From: Condylostoma magnum
Lineage: Eukaryota; Ciliophora; Heterotrichea; Heterotrichida; Condylostomatidae
Length of the DNA stretch: 50,656 nt
Assembly (NCBI GenBank): GCA_920105805.1
Contig: CAKKTI010000110.1
Location: forward strand, 3,863 to 54,518
Reading direction: 5' to 3'
A program made the translations under genes and the position numbers. Position 1 is the stretch's first letter. Each line of letters starts with the position of its first letter. The notes under the pieces are model-generated. The model was given only the letters and a program-made list of their open reading frames with translations. It did no database searches and was not told the DNA's origin. Below, piece by piece: positions 1 to 10,237 of the stretch.

Positions 1-648
1 AACATATTATTTGTAATTTATGAAGCTATCATGCTACCATTAGTCTGATTAAGAGTCCTATTACACGTTATCTTTAAACCTACTAAAACAGTCTGTGAAA
101 GACTAAGAACTATACTACTTTGAGCCTCTTTTGGACTTTTATACTAACTAATTTTGATTATAATATCATTTACCCGTCTACAATCATATCTCTTTAAAAA
201 GCCAAAAGTAACTAAAAAGGTAGATTTACATGAAGTTTTGAATTTAATAGATAGAATAGTTGAAAGACTTAAAAAAGATGATCCAAGACTACGTAAAACT
301 TACAATGTGAATAGAGTTACAGTCAAACTGGATTCAATAGAAATAGACAGCTTGATAAACAGTCCTTAGCTCAAAGGATATATGGGAATTTTCTAATCTA
401 TTATAGCATAAGTGATTAGAAAGTAAAATCTCACCTTTAACATAAAAGACGGACTACACCAGATCATTGCATCTGAAATCATAGAGTAATTTACATCCTA
501 CTCTTAAGACAATTAACTTAATGTAAACTTCAAAAGAATTCAAATGTTTTTAGACTCAGGATGTAGAGACCACCCAAAACGGCTGTTTGCAATACAAATC
601 GAAGCTATTCAGAAAGCAATTCATAGAGTTATTGAAGATAGTAACTGA
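1..648 (+). CDS. 3' end of an unrecognised protein with N-terminal membrane segments
   Basis: The gene enters from the left edge, so its start is not seen. Frame 1 gives about 215 residues. The first 55 or so are hydrophobic and could hold one or two membrane helices (IMLPLVWLRVLLHVIF, later LIIISF). The rest is charged and helical (LHEVLNLIDRIVERLKKDD), ending RVIEDSN before TGA at 646-648. TGA also occurs inside as Trp, and TAA/TAG as Gln. The next gene, on the opposite strand, ends only 3 nt away, which supports TGA as the real stop here. I do not recognise the family. Confidence 0.5.
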
Positions 649-651
649 GAA

Positions 652-1719
652 CTAATTGCCTCTTGCTCTTAATTTCAAATTGAAAGGGTCACTTGAAGTT
701 TTCATGCTTAGTTTTAGTTTCTGGGCCAGGGATCTTAGAAACATTCCTTTCTTCTCCCCTAAAATTTCCTCAATTGTTACTGTTGTCTCATCTGGCATTT
801 CTTGCCTAAAGATCTCAATTACTGGAACCCCCTTTTCATGTATAGATCTTATTAAATTAGTCAACACTCTTAGCTTATGAGCTGTAGTATTGCTTAGATT
901 TTTGTAATCTAGTTTCATATGCTTAATGCATTTATCCCTATTTCTAATTTCTCATAGTTGCTCATGAATTTAGCTTTCCATCTTGCTAGTTTATTGTAAA
1001 AATTATTTTATTTCCTTTTGGGATATTTCTAAAGCTTATTTGTAGTAGGATAAATCTTCCATGCTAACATTTTCCTAGTTTACTTATTTCTGATTTTGCT
1101 AGAAAATATGCAGAACTTTTCGAAGGACTCCTGAGTAAGGTTTTATGGTTTGTATTAGGAAGGATATTGCTTAATATGCACATTCTAGTTATGATTCATT
1201 GCTAGAATTTTATTAACAGATTCTGTTTAATTTATTCTCTCATTTCAAAGTTTAATATTGAAAATTGTTACATACACACTAATGTTTGATTGGAGATTCA
1301 AATGATTAGTCTTATTCAATAAAGCCTAGTTTATCGTATGATTAATTAAGTATTGTACTTGAATGTTTTAAAGAACCTTTACAATAATTGGCTGATTTAT
1401 TTAATGCTCTATTTCTATTGTTAGAAAAATTTGTTTCACTTATTGAATTTATATGTCTTTAACGCTTATTTTGAAGTTAGCTAATTGTACTGATAGACTT
1501 CAATTACTATTTAATTTTAGGAGCAATTTTAATTTGCTCTGTTGACCTTTTAAAGGGACTAAAAGAGCTTATATTATGATTAATTTTTGCTCTTTTGCTT
1601 AAAAATATTGGTTGATCTGAGCTTTTAAGAATCTTTGATTTTGGTAGCTTTTAGTGTGTTGTAAAGCATATATTTGAGCTTATATATTTTTAAGGATTGA
1701 GTAGTTATTCTTTCTACAT
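652..1719 (-). CDS. Coiled-coil hypothetical protein, 355 aa
   Basis: ATG at 1719-1717 and TAG at 654-652 lie in one frame, giving 355 residues with TAA/TAG as Gln and TGA as Trp. The N-terminal 170 residues are basic and rich in Ser, Asn and Gln (MQKEQLLNPQKYISS), typical of disorder. The C-terminal half is helical and coiled-coil-like (SYYKQALELSISQKEIKQF) and ends with a conserved-looking block, KLRVLTNLIRSIHEKGVPVIEIF. There is no catalytic motif. The gene is divergent from the channel-like gene starting near 1775, with a 55-nt gap, and its stop lies 3 nt from the stop of the upstream convergent gene. It may be cytoskeletal or ciliary, but this is a guess from composition. Confidence 0.6.
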
Positions 1720-1774
1720 TGAAATTTATGTATCGAATAAATTATTTATTACTAAATTAAAGATTATCTTAAGA

Positions 1775-4700
1775 ATGAATATATCTAGTGACTATAAATC
1801 TTTTAGTAGTAAAAAGCCTAGAAAGGATTTATACCCCAATATTCGAGGCAAACGTAAAAATATTTCCTCTATTTTTCAGCCAACTATATTTCAGTATAAA
1901 CTAAGTATATCAACCAATTTGGCTTAGAAATACACATAATTTGATAAAAGATTAGAAATAAAGGCATTGGAAGAAATTGATAAAGAATTACATCAGAAAG
2001 TTAGGAAAATAGTTGTATAAAAATATGCTTACAAATTAGTCAATATCTCAGGCAATTTCTCCAAGCTACAAGATACCTAGAGGGATTATTATATTGAAGA
2101 TGTTATATAAAGCTTTTTCTACAGTGACTTTGCCTTTACTTAGAATATATTTGCTGCTGAAATAATTGATTAATTTTAGCAGTATAAACAATGGAATGTA
2201 AGAATATCTATCTATACAATGTCAATACTTTGTAAAAGGTTGGTGAGTTAGAGGGCCATAGTGGTGACGTAATGTTATTTACAACTATAAAGATCCCTTT
2301 CTAGTAAAGAGGGCACTATAATCATATGGGATATGAGAAATATAAAACAAATTAGTTGTTTTAAGTTGTTAATAAAAATCAGAAGTCTAGGAGCATATAG
2401 TTAATTTATATTTGGCTATCATTCAGACAATAACTGTATATGATATAGATAAAATGGAAAAGGTATGTGAATTAGTAGGTCCTATTAAATGGATTCCTTA
2501 TTTAGTAGGAGTCAAAAGTAAAGCTGTGGCCTAATTTTGGAAAAATACATTTACTTATTAGATATTTAGAATTAATTAGTAGTAGGCTTTCTAATAGATC
2601 ATAGTGGTAATATAAATGACCTAACATTACATTAAGAGAAACTTATCTCGTACAGTAAAGACCCCACTATTAGAATTTGGAATGTTTATGATATGTCTCA
2701 AATAGATATACTTGGAGGTTACAAATCATTTGTATCTTGCATAGCTGTCATTTAATGATTTACTCATAAGATGAATCATTCTTTAGATTTTGAGAAACAC
2801 AGTAATAAATAAAATCATTTTAAGGTTGTTTTGAAAATTCGTTTTATTCTAAGGGAGTCAACAATCACTTATGCTAATACGAATAACATTCGTTTCTGGT
2901 AATCTGATGAAGAATAAAAGTAAATATAATTTCAAGCTCATTAATAGTATATTAGTTACTTTACTCTTATTGACAATTGATTGGTTTCTGGATCAGATAA
3001 CAGTACAATCAAATTATAAAATATTTTAAACTGGGAGGAGTTGAGCCTCCCAAAGGACATTAAAATACTATTAGTTGTCTTATTGAAATTTAAGATTTAC
3101 TTGTATCAGGATTACATGATAAAACTATAAGATTATGGAACATTAAAGAATAAGTAGGGGTATTAGAAGGACATGATAACTTTTTAAAAGCTTTGGCAAT
3201 TGTAGATTAATTTCTTTATCCGCTGATTTAACTATAAGAGTATGAGATGTTTAAGTATTGTAAGAGGTATGCTGCATGAAGAGAGATAATTGCACTCAGT
3301 TATGCCTTGCAGTGGTAAATAAAATTATAGGAGGAAAAAATGGTAAGATTTCATTATTATAATTAAAAGGGGAGATTGGGTAAATAAATATAGAGTTTGA
3401 CTATTGAATAGGTGATGGGTCTTATGATGCTATCAATCAAATAATTCAATGGGTCAAAGAACTACATATAATAAAGCATTCAATAATCATGTAATAAATC
3501 CTTATTAAGTAAATATTTTACATATATTGGCCTAATAAGGAAAAGATTAGCTACTTTAAGATGCATTAGAAGCGGGTTGTCTATTTATATAAGCAAAGAA
3601 CGGTGATACTCCTCTAATCATAGCTTTGAATAGAAAATAGGTAAATGAACTTCTTGTAAAATATATTGCTCAAATTGAAAATAAGAGTAATTAATTTGAT
3701 TCATAATTTGTAAGAATTATCAATTTAAGCTTAGTCCACTTAGTAGATTTTTGAGTCTTTAACTTTAAATTAGGTTAATGAATTTACCTTAGTATTTTTC
3801 AACAAAATATTAAGTATGAAACCAGCAGAATATTAAAATACCAAAAAGAATCTCTTATTCAATGAAGTTTAATAGAAAGATCTAAAGAAAGTGTTAAAAT
3901 ATTAGACGCCCTATTAGAAATAAAAAAGCCAAATGCTTATGCACTGATTTTGTTTAATTATTCATTGGATTAAATTTCAGTCAGTTCTATACAGCATTTG
4001 TTATCTTATCAATGATAAATATCATAAATTTAGGTTTTATGATTGAATTTTACGATGATTAATAAACTAATTCTATTTTAATTTGTTTATTTCTCAAATC
4101 TTATATTTGTAGTCTTCGAGCTAATCTAAATAGTACCACTAGATTAAACTATTTTTAATCTATCAAGAACTACATGGATATATTAAGAATTATTTTATAT
4201 ATGAGGAGTCACTGTACTATCAAATCAATTTGGAAGATCAGACTATATTGATATTCACCTTCATCGCGTCTTTAAGATTATTAACCAAACAAGGTATTAT
4301 ATATGGCTTATTTAATAAGCAGTATAAGATCTCGCAGGGTTTTTGCTATGATGATTTACTTCCTCCTAGCATATACTACTATCTTTGGTAATATAATCAA
4401 CTAAAGTTATAAACATTGAAAACATATAATTTACTTCTAGGTGATTTTGATGTGGACTCATTTTCAAACACTTAGTAAAATCTATTCTTAATTGGTTCAA
4501 TGTTACTGCTAGTAGTGATGCTAAACCTTTTAATATCTACAGTGTCAGAGTAATTTGACAAGATATCATTTGAAAGAATGGAATCAAAACTAAGACTAGA
4601 ACTAATAAAAGAGGTAGAAAACTGCATTTTTGCAATAGAAATAAAGAAGACCTGAGATATATTACTCTTATACTAATTATGTAGGTGAAGATGGAGAAGG

Positions 4701-4985
4701 TGAATGGAAAAGTAGAATCAGACTGCTGTGTAAAAATGGAATAGCACTAAAACAATAATCAGAATAAAATAGTATTAAATTTGAGAAATAATTAGAATAA
4801 ATTGATAGTAACTAAAATAAGTTGAGAAATAATTAGATTAAATTGGGAGTGGATTAGAGCATAGGGATTAAAGCATAAAAGATGAAATGAATAGTTTATC
4901 AAATAAAGTTGACCAGATGTTAGAAGTGTTATCAAGCAGAAATTAGTTAGTAAGTAATTTTTAGTAGAATATTATTTAATTACCC
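1775..4985 (+). CDS. WD40-ankyrin-TRP-like channel gene with several frame changes
   Basis: Translated blocks in order: an N-terminal helical region from ATG 1775; WD40 repeats about 2220-3290 (GTIIIWDMRN, DPTIRIWNVYD, DKTIRLWNIKE); ankyrin-like repeats about 3515-3660 (KNGDTPLIIALNRKQVNELL); then hydrophobic helices about 4040-4560 including a pore-like LLGDFDVDSF followed by a final helix with MLNLLISTV; then a tail with GEGEWKSRIRLLCKNG. The order WD40, ankyrin, six-helix ion-transport domain suggests a TRP-like cation channel at a membrane. The frame changes at least five times: among the WD repeats, near 4127, near 4653, and once more in the tail. Some changes fit introns of about 25 nt ending in TAG, others fit a +1 shift, and some fit neither. 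It could be a working gene with tiny introns or a decaying one. A related gene follows directly. Confidence 0.5.
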
Positions 4986-5147
4986 TTTCATTTAAAAATA
5001 AACTGTATAATAATCATATTTATAATCTAAGTATCTCGTAATTGCTGTCTAGGATTAATAAAGAAGATAAAATCATGCTTTAGAATAGTTAAAATCTTTT
5101 TATAATTAGGAAATCTATATTGGTATATTTATTAAATCTTAAAAAAT

Positions 5148-7000
5148 ATGATCTTTTAGTCAGAAATTGCTTTAATATTTTTCCTAGAGAGCATTATACC
5201 TAAAACAAAGCTGTTAAGAGTACTATAAACTATTCAATTATCTGATTAAACTCTTAGTTTTATAAGGCAAAATATTATTTTCATTACAGCCTTAGCACAT
5301 AAAGCAAACATTTACTTTGAAAATAATGAATAAGTTGCTTGGAGTATGGTAAATTTCCATAATAACAGACATAATTGCCAGGTGATATTGCCATCAATTT
5401 TCAGAAGGATGATTGAGAATAGTATAATAATTATGTAATAACAGTACTAGGAAATTATTAACAAAACACATGAGCAATAAAAACTAGTTTAAATATGAAA
5501 ATATCGTATTAAGATAAACAAAATGCTAATATAGCCTGAAGAGTACTTAAATGTATGCAATAAACCAACATACCTAGGAAAACATTCAACAGAAGTATCC
5601 GGATTATGCATTAAAGATAGCACAGTTGTATCAGGAAGTATTGATAAAGCAGTAAGACTTATAGATGTATAAAATCCAAATAACATGAGAGAGATTGGCA
5701 GACATGATAAGGAAGTAAGTAGTGTATGTGTTTAAGACAGTTTAGTTGTATCTGCAAGTTATGATAAAATTGTTAGACTTTGGGACTTGTAAAATCCTAA
5801 TAATAATAGAGAGATAGGAAGACATGATGGTGTAGTAACTAGTGTATGTATTGAAGACAATTTAGTTATATCAGGAAGCGTAGACAATACTATACGACTT
5901 TGAGATCTATCGAATCCTAATAATAATAGAGAGATTGGAAGACATAATGAAACAGTAGTAAGTGTGTGTATTTCAAATAGCATAGTTATATCAGGAAGTT
6001 ATGATTAAACTGTATGACTTTGAGATATATAAAATCCTGATATTAATAGAGAGATTGGGCATAAAACAAGAGTAAGTACTATATGCATGGAAGGTAACAT
6101 TATTATATCAGGAGGTCTTGATTGAATTGTATAACTTTGGGATTTATCAAATTCAGATAATGATAGAGAGATTGGAAGACACTATGGGGCAGTATTTAGT
6201 ATATGTATCGAAGGTAGTAATGCAGTATCAGGAGGGTAGGATAGAACTGTGAGGCTTTGGGATTTAGTGAATCCTTGTAATAATAGAGCCCTTTTCCAGT
6301 CATAGAATATTATAATATCTGTTGCTTTCAAAAGTTCAATTGCTGTATCAGGAGAAGGTTATGGAAAAGGGGATTCTAATAAAATTATGTACTGGAGCAT
6401 ATATTAGTAGGTAATTAAAGGGATTAAGCTTTATATTACAAACAGGATATGTTTCTTTTATCGTTTAGTCTATGTTATTATTGTAATTATACCTTTAATT
6501 ATTTAAATCTATATCAATTCTATATATAGTTAATTTTTAGAGTTAGGGCTCAAGAAGACTGGCTTTTAGTATCTGGATCTGGGGATTGTGCTATAAAAGT
6601 AATATAATTATTAAATTATTTCTCTCCCCATAGTAGATTAAAGGGTAGTATCAGGGGGCAGTAACAATATAATTATATTAGGAATTGAGAATTGTCTTTT
6701 CTTCAATAGAATAAAGAAGATTCAAAATATGTAACCTCTATTACTAATTATATAGGGAAGATATTGGAGAGGATGAGTGGGAAAGTAGAATAAGGTTAAT
6801 ATGTAAAAATGGGGTTGCAATAAAATAATAGATAGAGGAAAATAATCAGAAATTAAACCAAAAGATAGAATAGAATAACAAGCAATTAGAAGAGTTCAAA
6901 AGTTAGCAAGAAAGAATGGATTAGGATACATCTTGAGGCTGAAACAAGAGTTATCCAGTAAAATCGATCAGATATTAGCAATGGCATCAAGAGGCTATTT
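5148..7000 (+). CDS. WD40 repeat protein related to the upstream channel gene
   Basis: From a possible ATG at 5148 one frame runs to about 6731. Residues 1-150 are helical (IFITALAHKANIYFENNEQ). About seven WD40 repeats follow (NTIRLWDLSNPNNNREIGRH), each close to 40 residues and very alike. The last part has weaker WD pieces in two frames (LLVSGSGDCAIKV near 6570, RVVSGGSNN near 6635). After about 6731 the frame moves +1 and the tail GEDEWESRIRLICKNG matches the C-terminal tail of the preceding channel gene. No ankyrin or pore region is seen, so this looks like a shortened paralogue that kept the WD40 part and the tail. WD40 propellers bind other proteins. Either it is a gene with small introns or it is partly decayed. 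Confidence 0.5.
5600..6300 (+). repeat. Tandem 120-bp repeats encoding WD40 blades
   Basis: The motif AATCCTAATAATAATAGAGA and close variants recur near 5673, 5793, 5913, 6033, 6150 and 6270. Spacing is 120 bp except for one step of about 117 bp. Each unit encodes one WD40 blade ending NPNNNREIGRH. DNA-level similarity between blades is high, suggesting recent duplication or gene conversion inside the gene. Confidence 0.85.
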
Positions 7001-7039
7001 GTTAAATGATTCTTGAAATTTGCTTAAAATAGATTAGAA

Positions 7040-8052
7040 TTAGCTTCTAGATTAAGATATAAAAGAGGTTCAGAATATCATCATTTAAATCAAAGCTTTT
7101 GCTACTTAAAATGATGATATATTTACTAATTGCACTGTAATACAGAATTATCTATTCTATATTAATAAGTTATATTGCAATGCTTATGTTTAAATCAAAA
7201 ATAAATTTATATCTTCATTTACTTGATTGCTAGTAATGGTAACTCTTAAGTTGGACTAATTTATCAACGATTACTCTTGCTATGATTGTAAAAGTAGAAA
7301 AATAATTGGATGTAAATAATCATTAATGCTTGCTACTGTCAATACATGCTATTTTAATCTATTTCAGAAGGTATTAAATTAACCATAATCATTCTGCTTA
7401 GTATTTCATAAACTATCTTTATTATAACTAGTATAATGCTCGTATTATTTAGCTAGTATATTTGCCCATCTAAAGTATAATTTTAGTATTCACTTTGACA
7501 TATCGATACTACATTTAAGAAATAACTCTGATATCTTCTTATAAAAGGGGTTTATTACTATAGAAAGATAGAGTATGCTAACAATTCAGCCTATTTTAGC
7601 TTTTTATCATTTGACAATTAATATTAAAACCTTTCCAAATCATGCAATAATATGTCAGTCGATCTAATTGAATATAATAAATATTCTTAGCTGCTACTTT
7701 ATTTATCTTATAACTTCACATATTATAATTCTAATGTATGTAACAATAAAATTACAAATAGTATCCTAATAACAAAATAAATTATAAGTCATTTTTTATG
7801 TCAATTAACTATCGAATTTATTTTTAATTATCTTCTACACTAAATTGGCACATACATATCATTTTATCAAAAGTAACAGTAATGTGAGGTAGTAAAAATG
7901 CTTTAAAAATTACCTTATTAAAACATCCAATGCGTCAATTATTAATTCTCCTTCTAACTTGTCTAAAAATACTCTTTTAGGCTTTGTGCTAAATAGAATA
8001 ATCTTAAATGCTTATTTTATACTGAAATCACCTTAACTTATAATTGAATATA
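7040..8052. other. AT-rich stretch, no convincing gene
   Basis: About 1 kb between the WD40 gene and the kinase. Both strands were read with TAA/TAG as Gln and TGA as Trp. Short protein-like runs exist (for example NDYSCYDCKSRKIIGCK near 7280), but no frame shows a start, a family motif and a sensible end together. It may be non-coding, or hold decayed coding sequence left from the channel-like genes to its left. Confidence 0.4.
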
Positions 8053-10050
8053 ATGGGGGGTTGTTGTCCTTCTTCTTTTGTTAAAACCAGACTCATACCG
8101 GGCCAGTAAATTCCTTTCTCTACTATTTCTAATGAGGCCAAACTTAATTGTAATCTTTATACAGTAATAACAAATCACTATAGGTTCTTAAGGATTTGCG
8201 GTCATGGAAAATTTGGTACTGTGCGCGAGGCTATTAAAATCATCGATAAGAGAGCATAGATAGGTAAGAAAACAACTAGATAGAATGAAAGTGTTTCAAA
8301 TAAACGCTATGCAATCAAATCTATTATGAAATCAATGCTTAAAAATAAGCAGCATATGCTGAAAAAGGAAATTTTTACATTAAAGCTTTGTGATCATCCT
8401 AATATTGTAAGACTTTATGAAGTATTTGAAGATGATAAATACTTACATTTAGTCATGGATTTATGCACAGGTCCTGACTTATTAGAATATTTGTTTGAAA
8501 ATGGCCCTATGCCAGAAGCCAAAATAGCATTTTTAATACGAAAAATGATGATTGCATTAGACTATCTTCATAATGTGAATATCTGCCATAGAGACATCAA
8601 ACCTGAAAATATGATGTTTAGCAAACCCTCAGATAACTCTGAAATAATGCTAGTAGACTTTGGCATGAGTGCTAAATTTTCTAATTTTGATTTAAGCAGT
8701 GCAGTTGGAACTCCTTACTTTATGGCTCCTGAGGTCCTAGATAGATACTATAGCAAAGAATGCGATATCTGGTCAATAGGCGTTACCATATACTTCTTTT
8801 ATAGCCTGAATCATCCCTTTAAGGGCTCCAACCTCAAAGAACTTATACAGAGAATAAGAAATGGTAAGTTTATTTTCAAATCTCTTCCGGAATTTCCAGG
8901 CTTATGAAAATCCTCTTCTCCTGAAATGAGAGATCTTATTGCTAAAATGCTAGTAGTGAACCCTTAGGAAAGAATTACTATTAAATAAGCCCTGTAGCAC
9001 CCTTGATTCTAAAAAGTGTAAGAATAAAGCTTTTAATTAACAAAGCAAATAGTTGGAAATTTATCAACTCCTAAAAGTTTTGGGAAGTTATAAAAGGAAA
9101 TAATCAAAGTTTTAGTTAGAAACCTCGATGTTGATACTATAGCTGCTTTAAGAGACCTATTCACTTATTTAGATAGAGATAGATCTGGGTTTGTATCAAC
9201 AACTGATATACTGCAAGCTCTGGAATACGGAGGCACACATATCGCCAAGGCTGAATTGAATCAAATTATTGCAAACTTTGATAAGAATTATGAAGGTAAA
9301 CTTAAATATTCTGAGTTCTTAGCTCTCGCTTTAGATGCAAAGGAATTAACAGAGGAAGAGAATCTTTGAGTAGCTTTTAAACACTTTGATCACGATAATG
9401 ATAATCTGATTTCTATTTAAGATTTTCAGGGGGCGTTATAGAAGGCTGGATGCTATATTTCAGATGATGAAGTAAAGGAATTAACGGAAGAATTTTCCCT
9501 GTAGACTTTAGGGTAGATGGATTTTGAAAGGTTTAAGCAGATAATGATGTGTTTTTCCCCTTAATCATCACCTGAATCTTCTATCTCTAATTTAAGCTAA
9601 TCTGGTGTAAAGCGATTCTCTCAAAGAAAATTAACAATGCTTAAATCTGGATCCGAATTAGATGCTTTGTCAAGCTCAATTCATATCAATACTGTGCTAT
9701 AAGAATCATAGTCAAAAGATCAATTAATATAGAATTTTTGGGAAATTCATAAATAAACTTCATTCAACATAATAAAGAATAGAAGATATACAGCATAAGA
9801 TGAAATTTAATCATTATCACCTTTACTGAATTAAATAAGATAGCATAAATCAAGTAGTAAATCATAGACCAATTCTAATAAAAATAGCCCATTGATATAA
9901 AATGAAATTAATTAAGAATTTGAGTCATTTCCTTTACCTCCTGGAGGTAAACAACAAATAGAGATATAGAGACGCAATTGAAATAATGACTAAACCCAGT
10001 CAGGCAATCTAAGCAATTATGGGATATAAGAAGTAGATAATTTAGATTAA
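8053..10050 (+). CDS. Calcium-dependent protein kinase (CDPK)
   Basis: One frame from ATG 8053 gives about 665 residues. The start MGGCC is a likely N-myristoylation (Gly2) and palmitoylation site, placing the kinase at membranes. The kinase domain covers residues ~40-310: glycine loop GHGKFGTV, Lys near residue 89 (YAIKSI), HRDIKPEN with Asp181, DFG with Asp202, MAPEV, and subdomain XI NPQERIT...HPWF. Then come a junction helix and calcium-binding EF-hand loops (DRDRSGFVSTTD, DKNYEGKLKYSE, DHDNDNLISIQD), with a fourth degenerate one. The last ~170 residues are Ser/Gln-rich. CDPKs phosphorylate Ser/Thr when calcium rises. Conserved codons here fix TAG=Q, TAA=Q and TGA=W. The stop is TAA at 10048 or 10066. 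Confidence 0.93.
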
Positions 10051-10237
10051 AAGCTAGCTAGTAATTAAAACTTAATAAATTCATACCTTCCTATTGTTTT
10101 TAATTTCAATATGGATGATAAATAATATATTTCTAGTGTATTGCTTATATAAAACACACTAATTAAAATAATATAAACAGTTTAAAATGTGTAATAAGTT
10201 AATCATACTTACTCTTAAAATTTAACCCATATAAAAC

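Noticed and set aside
4109-4133. 25-nt intron GT...ATAG in the channel gene
   Set aside because: It restores the frame but would cut a hydrophobic helix that reads intact if the change lies a few codons later at ATC-TAA-A. Left undecided and not annotated.
5489-5983. Minus-strand hydrophobic ORFs
   Set aside because: They are antisense shadows of the WD40 repeats and repeat with the same 120-bp period.
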